This document shows, piece by piece, positions 9,574 to 19,026 of a DNA stretch of 64,000 nucleotides; the stretch's first letter is position 1; each line of letters opens with the position of its first letter. The notes under the pieces are model-generated. The model had not been told where the DNA came from, did not search any database, and saw only the letters and a list, made by a program, of their open reading frames with translations. Origin of the DNA: Isoptericola croceus (GTDB lineage Bacteria; Actinomycetota; Actinomycetes; Actinomycetales; Cellulomonadaceae); contig NZ_JARLLG010000001.1 of assembly GCF_029382255.1 (NCBI RefSeq), positions 186,001-250,000 on the forward strand, read 5' to 3'. A program made the translations under genes and the position numbers.

Positions 9574-12300
9574 GTGGTCAATGTCAGTCGTCGAACGATC
9601 CTCACCTCGGCCCTGGCGGCCGGCGCCGGTGCGGTCCTCGCGCCCCAGGCGGCCTCCGCGGCGCCCGCCGCTGCTGCCAGCGCGTTCACCCCGACCGGGC
9701 ACGACCCGGTCGACCTGCGCTGGCTCGAGGGCGGCACGCCGGCGGCGCTCGCCTCGGGTGCCACCTGGGGCGTGCCCTGGCCCCGCGGCGCCCTCGCCCC
9801 CGACCAGCAGCTCGCGCTGACGGCTGCCACCGGCGAGGCCGTGCCCGTGCAGTCCTGGCCCACGGGCTGGTGGCCGGACGGTTCCGTGAAGTGGACGGCT
9901 CACGCTGTCAGCGAGGCCGGCCCGCGCGCGGAGGGCTACCGGCTGGCGCCGGGCCGCCCGGCGTCGCCGCCGACCGCCCTCACGGTCCGGGAGCGCGGCA
10001 GCCAGGTCGTCGTGGACACCGGGACGATCCACGTCACCTTCGCCCGCTCCGGCAAGAAGATCGTCAGGTCGATCCGCCGCGGGGACGACGTCGTGGCCGC
10101 GGCCGGCCGGCTCGTCGTGTCGCGCCAGGACAAGGCCGACACGGACGACCCGCAGGGCCTGCGGTACGAGTCGTTCGACGGCACGGTGGAGAACGTCACC
10201 GTGGAGCAGTCCGGGCCCGTGCGGGCCGTGATCAAGGTCGAGGGCAAGCACGCCAAGGGTGCGCGCGAGTGGCTGCCGTTCGTGCTGCGCTTCTCCCTGT
10301 ACGCCGGGTCGGACGGCGTCCGGCTGGTGCACACCGTCATGTTCGACGGCGACGAGGACAGGGACTTCATCCGCGCCATCGGCGTGAAGTTCACGGTGCC
10401 GATGCGGGGCGAGCTGTACGACCGCCACGTGCGTCTTGCGGGCGCGGACGGCGGCGTCCTCGCCGAGGCCGTCCAGGGCATCACCGGGCTGCGGCGCGAC
10501 CCCGGCCACGCGGTCCGCACCGCCCAGGTCGAGGGCCGGGCGCTGCCGGACCCCTCCACCTGGGACACCCGCGTGACGGACCGCCTGCACTGGATCCCGA
10601 GCTGGGGCGACTACAGCCTGAGCCAGCTCAACGCGCGCGGCTTCGAGATCCGCAAGCGCACCGGCACAGGGCACTCGTGGATCCGGGTCGACTCCGGCGG
10701 GCGGGCGGCCGGGCTGGGCTACGTCGGCACGCCGGCCGGCGGGCTGGCCTTCGGGATGCGCAACTTCTGGCAGCTGCACCCCACCGAGCTCGAGATCTCG
10801 GGGGCGGCGAGCGACGAGGCGGAGGCCACCGTGTGGATGTGGTCGCCGCGCGCCGAGGCCATGGACGTGCGGTTCTACCACGACGGCATGGGCCAGGACA
10901 CGTACGCCCAGCAGCTCGACGCCCTGGAGATCACCTACGAGGACTACGAGCCCGGGTTCGGCACCCCGTACGGCGTGGCCCGCACCACCGAGCTGATGTT
11001 CTGGGCGCTCGACGCGACGCCCACGGCGCAGCGCTTCAGCGAGCTCGCCGAGGCGAACAGCGCCCCACCGCTGCTGATGAGCGGCCCGGAGCACATGCAC
11101 TCCGCCGGGGTGTTCGGCTCCTGGTCACCCGTGGACCGGTCGACGCCCGCCAAGGCGGAGCTCGAGGACAGGCTCGACGCGATCCACCGCTACCACCTCG
11201 ACCAGCAGGACCAGCGTTCGTGGTACGGGTTCTGGGACTACGGCGACGTCATGCACTCCTACGACGGCGACCGGCACCAGTGGCGGTACGACGTCGGCGG
11301 GTACGCGTGGGACAACTCCGAGCTGTCCACGGACATGTGGCTCTGGTACCACTTCCTGCGCACCGGCGACGCCGCGGCCTTCCGGTTCGCGGAGGCGATG
11401 ACCCGGCACACCGGTGAGGTGGACGTCTACCACCTCGGCCGCTGGAAGGGGCTGGGGACGCGGCACAACGTCATGCACTGGGGCGACAGTGCCAAGCAGG
11501 TGCGCATCAGCAACGCGAACTACCGCCGGTTCTACTACTTCCTCACGGCGGACGAGCGGGTGGGTGACCTGCTGCACGAGCTCGTCGACTCCGACCGCAC
11601 CTACCTGGTGCTCAACGCCACCCGGAAGATCGACGGCTCGACCGGCGAGTACGACCCGGACCCGGCGGCGCTGCCGTTCGGCAAGATGACGGACTGGGGT
11701 GCGGTCGCCGGCGCCTGGCTCACCGAGTGGGAACGGGGCGGCGACCCGAAGGCACGGGAGCGGCTGCTCGCGTCCGCCCGATCGATCGCCGCGCTGCCCA
11801 ACGGCTGGGTGCAGGGCGACACCACCTACGACCTCGAGACGGCGGAGTTCAGCTCGGGGCCCGAGCCGTCGGTCTCCGTCGGTTCCCTCGGCGGTGTCTT
11901 CGGGCTCATCGAGGTCATGACCGAGCTGCTCGAGCTCGTCGAGGAGCCCGAGGTCGAAGCCCGGTGGATCGAGTTCTGCCGCCTCTACAACGCCTCCCGC
12001 GAGGAGCAGGCGGAGGTGACCGGTCAGCACTGGGGCAACCTCAACCTGCGCCAGGCGTACTCGCGCGCCACGGCGTACGCGGCTGTCCAGCTGGAGGACG
12101 AGGCGCTCGCCGCCCGGGCGTGGCAGGAGCTGCGCACGGGGCACGCCGGGTACCCGGACGGCCACGACTGGGGATCGCGGCGCATCGAGCCGCCGTTGGT
12201 GCTGAACGCGATCGACGAGTCCAGCTTCTCGACCAACGCCAGCGCTCAGTACGGCCTGGCGACGATGCAGTGCCTCGCCCTGGTGGGTGATCGCCTGTGA
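9574..12300 (+). CDS. exo-rhamnogalacturonan lyase-like protein (PcRGLX/YetA family, PL26-like)
   Basis: A 908-residue exported protein. A twin-arginine-type leader (SRRTILTSAL, then an Ala-rich h-region ending AAPQAASA-like) precedes the mature enzyme. The N-terminal domain has PTGWWPDGSVKWTAH, characteristic of the PcRGLX/YetA RIFT-barrel domain; a central beta-sandwich and a C-terminal helical toroid (around GDYSLSQLN, HYGD-type and NLNLRQAYS segments) follow. Penicillium PcRGLX (PL26) removes disaccharides from the end of rhamnogalacturonan I. GTG 9574 is chosen because AAGGAG (9560-9565) is 8 nt upstream; GTG 9565 is too close to it. It supports a rhamnogalacturonan role for the locus. 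Confidence 0.8.
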   Translation: MVNVSRRTILTSALAAGAGAVLAPQAASAAPAAAASAFTPTGHDPVDLRWLEGGTPAALASGATWGVPWPRGALAPDQQLALTAATGEAVPVQSWPTGWWPDGSVKWTAHAVSEAGPRAEGYRLAPGRPASPPTALTVRERGSQVVVDTGTIHVTFARSGKKIVRSIRRGDDVVAAAGRLVVSRQDKADTDDPQGLRYESFDGTVENVTVEQSGPVRAVIKVEGKHAKGAREWLPFVLRFSLYAGSDGVRLVHTVMFDGDEDRDFIRAIGVKFTVPMRGELYDRHVRLAGADGGVLAEAVQGITGLRRDPGHAVRTAQVEGRALPDPSTWDTRVTDRLHWIPSWGDYSLSQLNARGFEIRKRTGTGHSWIRVDSGGRAAGLGYVGTPAGGLAFGMRNFWQLHPTELEISGAASDEAEATVWMWSPRAEAMDVRFYHDGMGQDTYAQQLDALEITYEDYEPGFGTPYGVARTTELMFWALDATPTAQRFSELAEANSAPPLLMSGPEHMHSAGVFGSWSPVDRSTPAKAELEDRLDAIHRYHLDQQDQRSWYGFWDYGDVMHSYDGDRHQWRYDVGGYAWDNSELSTDMWLWYHFLRTGDAAAFRFAEAMTRHTGEVDVYHLGRWKGLGTRHNVMHWGDSAKQVRISNANYRRFYYFLTADERVGDLLHELVDSDRTYLVLNATRKIDGSTGEYDPDPAALPFGKMTDWGAVAGAWLTEWERGGDPKARERLLASARSIAALPNGWVQGDTTYDLETAEFSSGPEPSVSVGSLGGVFGLIEVMTELLELVEEPEVEARWIEFCRLYNASREEQAEVTGQHWGNLNLRQAYSRATAYAAVQLEDEALAARAWQELRTGHAGYPDGHDWGSRRIEPPLVLNAIDESSFSTNASAQYGLATMQCLALVGDRL

Positions 12301-12328
12301 GGCGCACGAGGACGGCACCCGCGCCCGG

Positions 12329-12344
12329 GCGGACGGAGGTCCGC
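12329..12344. terminator. possible short hairpin after the lyase gene
   Basis: GCGGAC (12329-12334) and GTCCGC (12339-12344) form a 6-bp stem with a GGAG loop, 29 bp after the lyase stop codon. It is weak and has no T-run; a terminator role is plausible only from its position. Confidence 0.35.
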
Positions 12345-12392
12345 GCGAGCAGTGTCACAGCTGGGGCGTCCGGGGGTGCGCGAGCCCGCCTC

Positions 12393-12407
12393 TAGGCTGG
12401 ACGGGTG
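12393..12407 (+). promoter_or_regulatory. -10 box and leaderless start of the copD-ctaG gene
   Basis: TAGGCT at 12393-12398 lies 6 nt before the GTG at 12405, and no ribosome-binding site lies between. This is the spacing expected when transcription begins at the start codon itself. Confidence 0.5.
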
Positions 12408-14450
12408 ACCTCCACCGCTCCTGCTGCTTCCACCACGAGCGCCGCGGGGTCGCCACGGCCCTGGTGGATCGTGGCGGCCGGGCCGGGCGCCGTCCTCGTC
12501 GCGATCCTGGCGCTGCTCGCCGCGGGGTCGTACTCCGGGGCGTTCGCGGCGCTGGGGACGTTCTCCGACCCGGGTGCCGTCGCACGCTGGGGGATGCCGC
12601 TCGCGACGGTCCTGGGGGAGATCGGCGTCTCGGTGACGCTCGGGTGCCTGGTCGCGGCGGCGTGCCTCGTGCCGTCCGGTCGGGCCGTGTCCCGCCTGCT
12701 CGTCGTCGCGGGCTGGGCCGCCGCGGTGTGGGCCGTGTCCACCGTGGTCGAGCTGGTGCTGCAGTACGCGGTGGTCTCCGCGCTCTCGCCGTCGGCGGAC
12801 GACTTCGGTGCCGGTCTCGCCCAGTTCGTCACCGAGGTCGACCTCGGCCGGACCACCCTGGGGATCGTCGCGCTCGCGGCGCTCACGTCGGGTGTCGCCC
12901 TCGCCGTGCGAGGCCCGGTCGGTGCTCTGTGCACGGCGCTGCTGCCCCTCGCCGCGCTGACGATGCAGTCCACGACGGGGCACGCCGCGGGCGCTGCCGA
13001 CCACTCGCTGGCGGTCGGCGCGATGTGGCTGCACCTCGTGGGGGCCGCCCTGTGGGTCGGGGGGCTCGCGGCACTGGTCGTGCTGGTCGGCGGCCGGTTC
13101 GACGACGTCACCCCCGACGCGGTGGCGCGGTACTCGCCCGTCGCGGCCTGGTGCCTCGTCGCAGTGGGTGTCTCCGGCCTCGCGAACGCGTGGCTCCGGA
13201 TGGACGGCCCCGACGACCTGACGACGCGGTACGGCGTGCTCCTCCTCACCAAGGCGGCGTTGACGGTGCTGCTCGGTGCCCTCGGCTGGGCGCACCGCCG
13301 TCGGGTCGTCGGCCGGTTGGAGCGTCGGCCGGCTGCCCCGGGGGCTGCGGCACCGGTCGTGCGCCGGCTGTTCTGGCAGCTCCTCGCGGTCGAGCTCCTG
13401 GTCATCGGTGCGGTGTCGGGGGTGGCGGTGGCGCTCGGGTCGACCGCACCGCCCGTGCCCGACGAGGTGCCGACCGATGCCTCGCCCGCCTACCAGCTCA
13501 CCGGCTACCCGCTCCCGCCGGAGCCGACGGCGGCCCGGTGGTTCACCGAGTGGGCCCTGGACCCGATCCTGGCCTTCGCCTGTGTCGCGGGAATCGTGGT
13601 CTACCTTCGCTGGGCGCTCCGGCTGCGCCGTCGCGGTGACCGCTGGCCGCTGGGCCGGACGCTGTCGTGGTGCGCCGGCATGCTCGTGATGATCTGGACC
13701 ACCAACGGCGCCCCGACCGTCTACGGGCACGTCATCTTCAGCGGGCACATGGTCCAGCACATGACCCTGGCGATGCTGGTGCCGCTGCTGCTGGTGCTCG
13801 CGGCACCGGTGACGCTGCTGCTGCGCGCGGTCCCGGGCCGCCGGGACGGGTCGCGCGGACCCCGGGAGTGGGTCCTGGCGCTGGTGCACTCGCGCTGGGG
13901 TGAGTTCCTGGCCCGGCCGGTAGTCGCCGCGGTGCTGTTCGCGGGCGGCATGACGGTCTTCTACTTCACCCCGCTGTTCGAGTTCGCCCTGACGAACCAC
14001 CTCGGGCACCTGTGGATGATCGTGCACTTCACCCTGGTCGGGTACCTCTTCGCGAACGCCCTGGTCGGTATCGACCCCGGCCCGCAGCGTCCCGGCTACC
14101 CGATGCGGCTCGTGCTGCTCTTCGCGACGATGGTGTTCCACGCGTTCTTCGGCGTCGTGCTCACGACGGGGACGTCGCTGCTCGTCGCCGACTGGTACGG
14201 CAACATGGGCCGCGACTGGGGCCTGAGCGCCATCGAGGACCAGCAGCGCGGCGGCGGTATCGCGTGGGGGATCGGCGAGCTGCCGACGCTCGCGCTGGCG
14301 ATCATCGTCGCCGTCCAGTGGACCCGCTCCGACGAGCGGGAGGCCCGGCGCCGCGACCGGCAGGCCGAGCGCGACGGTGACGCGGAGCTGACCGCATACA
14401 ACGACATGCTGGCCAAGATGTCCGACCGTGACGAGACCGCCGGCCGCTGA
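12405..14450 (+). CDS. CopD copper-resistance / CtaG cytochrome c oxidase assembly fusion protein
   Basis: A 681-residue integral membrane protein with about 14-16 transmembrane segments. The N-terminal half corresponds to CopD (segments such as TTGHAAGAADHSLAVGAMWLH and LHLVGAALWVGGLAAL with conserved His). The C-terminal half is caa3-type oxidase assembly factor CtaG (HMVQHMTLAMLVPLLLVLAAP, NHLGHLWMIVHF, YGNMGRDWG). Such fusions are common in Actinobacteria and deliver copper to the CuA/CuB sites of heme-copper oxidases. It stands alone; a TAGGCT box 6 nt upstream suggests a leaderless mRNA. The 3' end faces the ABC permease gene with only 17 bp between. Confidence 0.9.
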   Translation: MTSTAPAASTTSAAGSPRPWWIVAAGPGAVLVAILALLAAGSYSGAFAALGTFSDPGAVARWGMPLATVLGEIGVSVTLGCLVAAACLVPSGRAVSRLLVVAGWAAAVWAVSTVVELVLQYAVVSALSPSADDFGAGLAQFVTEVDLGRTTLGIVALAALTSGVALAVRGPVGALCTALLPLAALTMQSTTGHAAGAADHSLAVGAMWLHLVGAALWVGGLAALVVLVGGRFDDVTPDAVARYSPVAAWCLVAVGVSGLANAWLRMDGPDDLTTRYGVLLLTKAALTVLLGALGWAHRRRVVGRLERRPAAPGAAAPVVRRLFWQLLAVELLVIGAVSGVAVALGSTAPPVPDEVPTDASPAYQLTGYPLPPEPTAARWFTEWALDPILAFACVAGIVVYLRWALRLRRRGDRWPLGRTLSWCAGMLVMIWTTNGAPTVYGHVIFSGHMVQHMTLAMLVPLLLVLAAPVTLLLRAVPGRRDGSRGPREWVLALVHSRWGEFLARPVVAAVLFAGGMTVFYFTPLFEFALTNHLGHLWMIVHFTLVGYLFANALVGIDPGPQRPGYPMRLVLLFATMVFHAFFGVVLTTGTSLLVADWYGNMGRDWGLSAIEDQQRGGGIAWGIGELPTLALAIIVAVQWTRSDEREARRRDRQAERDGDAELTAYNDMLAKMSDRDETAGR

Positions 14451-14467
14451 GCACGGCCAGGACCGTC

Positions 14468-15367
14468 CTACCCCTTCACGGAACCGGACATCAGCCCGCC
14501 GACGAAGTACTTGCCGAGCAGGATGTACACGAGCAGCGGTGGCAGGGACGCCAGCAGGGCGCCGGCCATCGAGACGCCGTAGTCCTGCAGCAGTGCGCCG
14601 TTGGCCAGGTTGTTCAGCGCCAGGGTGACCGGCCCGTTCTGGCTCGAGGAGAAGAACACCGCGAAGAGGAAGTCGTTCCAGGCGTTCGTGAACTGCCAGA
14701 TGAGGACCACGACGAAGCACGGTATGGAGAGCGGCAGGATGATCGACCAGAACGTGCGGAGCATCCCGGCGCCGTCCACGCGGCCCGCCTCGATCAGCTC
14801 GTGCGGCACGGTCCGGTAGTAGTTGCGGAAGATCAAGGTGGTGATCGGGATGCCGTACACGATGTGCAGGATGATCAGCGACGGCACGCCGCTCGGGATA
14901 CCCGCGCCCAGCATCAGCGTGAGGAGCGGGATCATCACCGCCTGGTACGGGATGAACATGCCGAACAGGATCAGCGTGAACACGATGTCGGCACCGCGGA
15001 AGGACCAGCGCGACAGCACGAAGCCGTTCATCGACCCGAGGACCGCCGAGATGACCGCCGCGGGGATGACCATCTGGAAGCTGCGTCCGATGGAGGGGGC
15101 GAGCGCCTGCCAGGCTCCGATCCAGTTGTCCAGCGTCCAGTCGGCCGGCAGGTTCCAGGCGCGCGTCGGCGAGGCGTCGCCGGGCCCCTTGAAGCTCGTC
15201 ACGAACAGCACGTAGACCGGGATCAGCACGATGAGGACGAACAGGACCATCACGGCGTAGCGGACGGTGCGCCCGGTGGAGAAGCGTGCCGGCGGCGCCT
15301 TCCGGAGGCCGCCGGGGTGGCCCTCGACGCCCGGTGGGGGGACCGGCGTGGAGACCTGGCTGGTCAT
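14468..15367 (-). CDS. sugar ABC transporter permease 2 (GtsC/MalG-type)
   Basis: A 299-residue inner-membrane permease with six predicted transmembrane segments after a Pro-rich cytoplasmic tail. The ATPase-docking EAA loop reads EAGRVDGAGMLRTFWSIILP. The C-terminus ends GGLMSGSVKG, typical of MalG-class CUT1 subunits. It overlaps the upstream permease gene by 4 bp (ATGA), so the two are translationally coupled. It forms the import channel with the partner permease; the energising ATPase (MsiK-like) is not in this window, as is usual for actinobacterial CUT1 systems. Confidence 0.92.
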   Translation of the reverse strand: MTSQVSTPVPPPGVEGHPGGLRKAPPARFSTGRTVRYAVMVLFVLIVLIPVYVLFVTSFKGPGDASPTRAWNLPADWTLDNWIGAWQALAPSIGRSFQMVIPAAVISAVLGSMNGFVLSRWSFRGADIVFTLILFGMFIPYQAVMIPLLTLMLGAGIPSGVPSLIILHIVYGIPITTLIFRNYYRTVPHELIEAGRVDGAGMLRTFWSIILPLSIPCFVVVLIWQFTNAWNDFLFAVFFSSSQNGPVTLALNNLANGALLQDYGVSMAGALLASLPPLLVYILLGKYFVGGLMSGSVKG

Positions 15368-16266
15368 CGCGCGTCCTCCTTCCTGGTGCGGGCGAGGTAG
15401 GGCACGATGGCGACCGCGACGATCACCAGCAGGATGGTCCCGACGGCGGCGGCGTTGGCGTAGTCGAAACTCGACTTGAACAGGTACATGTCCACCGCGG
15501 GCACCTTCGTCTGATAGTTCGCGGGCCTGGAGATGGACATGATGAGGTCGAACGACTTCAGCGACATGTGCCCGATGATGATGAGCGCCGACAGCGCGAT
15601 GGGCGAGAGCTGCGGGAAGAGCACGTGCCGGTAGAGCTTCCACTCGGTGGCGCCGTCCATGCGGGCCGCCTCGCGCAGCTCGACCGGGATGCCGCGGAAC
15701 CCGGCGAGGAAGAGCGCCATGACGTATCCGGACAGCTGCCAGATCGCCGGGATGGCGATCGCCACGATGCCGAACGTGATGTTGTTCCACCAGTTGTTCT
15801 GCAGGAAGTCGAGCCCGATCATCTGGAAGAGCCGGTTCAGCCCGCTCGCGTTCTCGCCCTGGTTGGAGTTGAGCAGCCAGCGCCAGACCACACCGGAGGC
15901 GACGAACGAGACCGCCATGGGGAAGAGGTAGACCGACCGGAAGACGCCCTCGCCGCGAGCGGGCCTGTCGAGCAGCCAGGCCCAGCCGAACCCCATGACC
16001 ATCGTGCCGACGAGGAACACGACGGTGAAGAGCAGCAGGTTGAGCAGGGAGTGCTGGAAGGCGTCGCTCGCCAGGAGGTTGACGTAGTTCTCGAACCAGA
16101 CGACGGTGGTCGGCTGCTGGCCGGTGGCCTGGGCGGCGGTGCGGTTGTCGGTGATCGACGTCTGGAAGTTCGCCGCCAGGAGGCCGAAGACGAACACGGC
16201 CAGCAGGATCAGCGACGGCGCCAGGAGCAGCAGCGGCGGTCCGTACCGTCGCAGTCGGTGTGACAT
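15364..16266 (-). CDS. sugar ABC transporter permease 1 (GtsB/MalF-type)
   Basis: A 300-residue CUT1 permease with six transmembrane segments. The EAA loop, EAARMDGATEWKLYRHVLFP, is intact. A periplasmic loop after TM1 (NFQTSITDNR to ENYVNLL) matches MalF-class subunits of glucose/mannose importers. It is the second gene of the operon, following the substrate-binding protein after 67 bp. That gap holds a GC-rich run (GGGGGCCGG and CCCCCGCCCCC around 16291-16330) that may fold and reduce expression of the permeases relative to the binding protein (inference). Confidence 0.92.
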   Translation of the reverse strand: MSHRLRRYGPPLLLLAPSLILLAVFVFGLLAANFQTSITDNRTAAQATGQQPTTVVWFENYVNLLASDAFQHSLLNLLLFTVVFLVGTMVMGFGWAWLLDRPARGEGVFRSVYLFPMAVSFVASGVVWRWLLNSNQGENASGLNRLFQMIGLDFLQNNWWNNITFGIVAIAIPAIWQLSGYVMALFLAGFRGIPVELREAARMDGATEWKLYRHVLFPQLSPIALSALIIIGHMSLKSFDLIMSISRPANYQTKVPAVDMYLFKSSFDYANAAAVGTILLVIVAVAIVPYLARTRKEDAR

Positions 16267-16333
16267 GGGTCCTCCGGGAGGTGCGAGGAGCGGGGGCCGG
16301 CCTCCGGTCGAGACCGCCCCCCGCCCCCGGGTG

Positions 16334-17629
16334 TCACATCGTCGCCGCGGCGAGCTCGGACTGGAACGTGGCCAGGTCCGTCGCCCCGGCGGTGAACTTG
16401 CTCGTCGCGTCGGTGATCGTGTTCAGCATCGCGACCGGCGTCGCGGCGCCGTGGGCCAGCGAGGGCACGATCGTGTCGCTGGCGAACGACTCGACCGCCG
16501 TCTGCTGGTACTCGGAGAAGTCCGAGGTGTCCGCGTCCGTGCGCGCCGGGATGGCTCCCTTCGCCATGTTGAAGGCCACCTGACCGTCGGCGGAGCCGAC
16601 GGTCTCCAGCCAGGCCCTCGCACCTGCCGGGTCCGGAGCGCCGACGGGCAGCGTGAACGAGTCGGCCAGGAAGTCGAACGTGCCGTCCGTCCCGGGCACC
16701 GGGAAGTAGACGTAGTCGTCCGGTGACGTCGCGCCGGCCTCCTGGAAGGCGGCCTCGGCCCAGTCGCCCATGACGTTGAACCCGGCCTCGCCGTCAATGA
16801 CCTGCTGGATCGCGTCCGGCCAGTCGAGGCCGTCACGGTCGGTGTTGGTGTAGCCCATCAGCTTCTCGAAGTCCTCGAGAGCCGCGGTCACCTCGGCGCC
16901 CTCCCAGTCGGTGCTGCCGTCCCACAGTCCGTTGTAGCCCTCGGCACCCAGGCCGGCGAGCAGGACCGTCTCGAGCATGTGCACCTGCGTCCAGGGGGCG
17001 GCGATCGACAGCGGGGTCTTGCCGGTCTCCTCCACGGCGTCGAGCGCCTCGAACCAGGCGTCGAGGTCGGCGTACTCGGCGGCCGGGTCGAGGCCGGCCT
17101 CCTCGAGCACCGACGGGCTGGCCCACACGACGTTGGCGCGGTGGATGTTCGACGGGACCGAGTAGATGGCGCCGTCGGAGGTGAGCAGGTCGATCAGGTC
17201 CGGCGGGAACGCCTCGGTGAGCCCGAACTCGTCGTAGAGGCCGGAGACGTCCTCGATCTGCGCGGCGTCGATGTAGTCCTGCAGCTCGGCGCCGGCGTGC
17301 GCCTGGAAGGTGTCCGGCGGGTCGTTCGCCTGCAGGCGGGACTGCAGCAGGTCCTTGGCCGCGGATCCGGCACCACCCGCCACCGCGCCGTTGATGAACT
17401 GGATGTCCGGGTGCTGCTCCTCGAACACACCGACCAGCGCGTCCAGGCCTGCCTTCTCCGAGCCCGCGGCCCACCAGGTGAAGACCTCCACCTGCTCGCC
17501 GCCGGCCATGTCGTCGCCGGTCGTGCCGCCGTCGCCGTCGCCGCCGTCGCCGCAGGCCGCCAGGCCCAGGGTGAGGACCGCGGCGCTCGCGGCCGCCGTC
17601 ATGAGTCGTGCAGTACGCATGCTCACCAT
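16334..17629 (-). CDS. sugar-binding lipoprotein, glucose/mannose GtsA-like
   Basis: A 431-residue solute-binding lipoprotein. The leader ends at a lipobox (GLAAC), followed by a Gly/Asp-rich linker. The mature start VEVFTWWAAGSEKAGLDAL and the motif PPDTFQAHAGAELQDYI are characteristic of GtsA-type glucose/mannose-binding proteins of Thermus and Pseudomonas (family knowledge). ATG 17629 is taken as the start; GTG 17626 and ATG 17620 are alternatives because GAAGG sits very close to the first ATG. First gene of a binding protein - permease - permease operon, transcribed from the consensus promoter at 17731-17702. Confidence 0.87.
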   Translation of the reverse strand: MVSMRTARLMTAAASAAVLTLGLAACGDGGDGDGGTTGDDMAGGEQVEVFTWWAAGSEKAGLDALVGVFEEQHPDIQFINGAVAGGAGSAAKDLLQSRLQANDPPDTFQAHAGAELQDYIDAAQIEDVSGLYDEFGLTEAFPPDLIDLLTSDGAIYSVPSNIHRANVVWASPSVLEEAGLDPAAEYADLDAWFEALDAVEETGKTPLSIAAPWTQVHMLETVLLAGLGAEGYNGLWDGSTDWEGAEVTAALEDFEKLMGYTNTDRDGLDWPDAIQQVIDGEAGFNVMGDWAEAAFQEAGATSPDDYVYFPVPGTDGTFDFLADSFTLPVGAPDPAGARAWLETVGSADGQVAFNMAKGAIPARTDADTSDFSEYQQTAVESFASDTIVPSLAHGAATPVAMLNTITDATSKFTAGATDLATFQSELAAATM

Positions 17630-17701
17630 CGCCTTCGTCGACCCGGGGGATCGCGATCCGTGCTGCGACCGGATGCGTCGGCGCACCCGTCCTCCCGCTC
17701 A

Positions 17702-17731
17702 TATACAACGACTCGGAAACAAAGGTGTCAA
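17702..17731 (-). promoter_or_regulatory. near-consensus sigma-A promoter of the glucose/mannose importer
   Basis: On the minus strand, TTGACA (17731-17726) is followed after 18 nt by TGTATA (17707-17702; TTGTAT one base earlier gives a 17-nt spacer). It lies about 75 bp upstream of the gene, in an unusually AT-rich stretch (17700-17850). A TGAGCTCA palindrome lies just upstream (around 17736-17743). Confidence 0.75.
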
Positions 17732-17853
17732 TGAATGAGCTCAAGATGCAATCAACCGTGACCTCGGCGTGATTCTCATCATGTCAAATAGCGCATTCCT
17801 CTTCCATTCAGGATTGCTGCTCAAAATGGTGATATTTCCTCGGCCGCCGCTGG

Positions 17854-19026
17854 TCAGAACAGCGAGTCGAGCATCCGAGGAGCTAGGCCGAGCGCCGTCG
17901 TCGTCGCCAGACCGTCCGCGACGGTGACCGTCCGCACCCCCGGCATGGGCTCCGTCAGGACGAACGGGTCGTCGGCCCCGGGCTCCGGTGCGCGCACGAC
18001 CTCCGTCGCGGACCAGCGGCTGCGGACGGTGGGACGCCCCGTGCCGAGCAGCGCCGCCGTCTCGCGCAGGAGCAGCTCGTCCACGTCCTCCGAGCGGCCC
18101 GGCGCGTCAGCCGGGGCGCGGCCGTCGCCGACCACGACGGAGCCGTCGGGCTGGGCGGCCAGCGTCAGATGTATCTCGGCCGCCAGCAGGTCGGGGTGCC
18201 GTGTCCGCAGGCGCTCGCGGACCTCACCGAGGGCACGGCTGTGCAGGTAGGCGCTGTCCCGCAGGAGGGTGCTGGCGCCGACCAGCACGGGGCCGGCCGC
18301 GACCCGCTCGGCCGCCCGGCCGCCGTCGGGCAGCGGGGAGGAGATCCGCAGCATCTGGCGCCGGACGGGCAGCAGGCGGTCACCGACCTCGCCGAAGAGC
18401 TGCCCGACGTCGTGGCCGACCGCGACGACGACGCGCTTGGCCACGACCTCGCCGCGTGAGGTGCGCAGGAGCGTGCAGCCGCTGCCGGCGTCGAACGTCT
18501 GGGCGGCGGTGGTCCAGGCGACGTGGGCCTGCGGCCGTCCGCCGAGCCAGTCGGCGATGATGCCGAGGGCGGAGGCGGGCTCGACCCGCAGGTCGAGGGG
18601 CAGGAGCGCGCCACCGACGGCGTCGGGCGCGGGGGCGTGGTCGGCGACCTCCTGGCCCGTGAGGAGCGTGGCGTCGCCGGCGCGGGCGGCGACGAGGTCG
18701 TCCAGGACGGCGAGCTCGTCGACGTGCCGGGCGACGACGACGGCGCCGCTCTCCCGGACGCCGAAGCCCGCCTCGCGTCCGAGCTTGAGCCAGCGCTCCC
18801 GGGAGGCGAGCGCGCAGGCGAGCGCCGTGGAGTCCTGCGTCGTGATCGCGACGTGCCCGCCGCGGCGGGCCGTGCTGCCGGCAGGGCGCTGGGCGGCATC
18901 CACGACGAGCACCGAGAGCCCACGCACGTGCGCCTCGACGGCGTGCGCGAGGCCGACCGCGCCCGCTCCGACGACCGCGAGGTCGACCTTCGCCGGGAGC
19001 GGGGGCAGGGTGCTGTCGTGGTTCAC
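17854..19026 (-). CDS. FAD-dependent oxidoreductase (DAO family, TIGR03364-like)
   Basis: A 390-residue flavoprotein. The N-terminal Rossmann motif DLAVVGAGAVGLAHAVEA (residues about 12-29), then LVVDA and a GSTARRGGHV segment, is typical of the DadA/glycine-oxidase (DAO) superfamily. The pattern resembles the TIGR03364 subgroup, some of which sit near aminophosphonate genes, but no phosphonate genes are present here. The GTG start at 19026 is the first start compatible with the FAD motif near the N-terminus; its ribosome site is weak. It ends the AT-rich intergenic zone and is divergent from the S9 peptidase. Substrate unknown; probably an amino acid or amine. Confidence 0.75.
   Translation of the reverse strand: MNHDSTLPPLPAKVDLAVVGAGAVGLAHAVEAHVRGLSVLVVDAAQRPAGSTARRGGHVAITTQDSTALACALASRERWLKLGREAGFGVRESGAVVVARHVDELAVLDDLVAARAGDATLLTGQEVADHAPAPDAVGGALLPLDLRVEPASALGIIADWLGGRPQAHVAWTTAAQTFDAGSGCTLLRTSRGEVVAKRVVVAVGHDVGQLFGEVGDRLLPVRRQMLRISSPLPDGGRAAERVAAGPVLVGASTLLRDSAYLHSRALGEVRERLRTRHPDLLAAEIHLTLAAQPDGSVVVGDGRAPADAPGRSEDVDELLLRETAALLGTGRPTVRSRWSATEVVRAPEPGADDPFVLTEPMPGVRTVTVADGLATTTALGLAPRMLDSLF

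Noticed and set aside
7657-11100. 1147-codon minus-strand open frame opposite the lyase gene
   Set aside because: Antisense artefact; no domain, no ribosome-binding site, and the opposite strand encodes a recognisable PL26-like enzyme.
17697-17706. GCTCATATAC half-site resembling the SorC operator at the glucose/mannose promoter
   Set aside because: Only one half matches and it overlaps the -10 box; likely coincidence, so not added to the SorC regulon.
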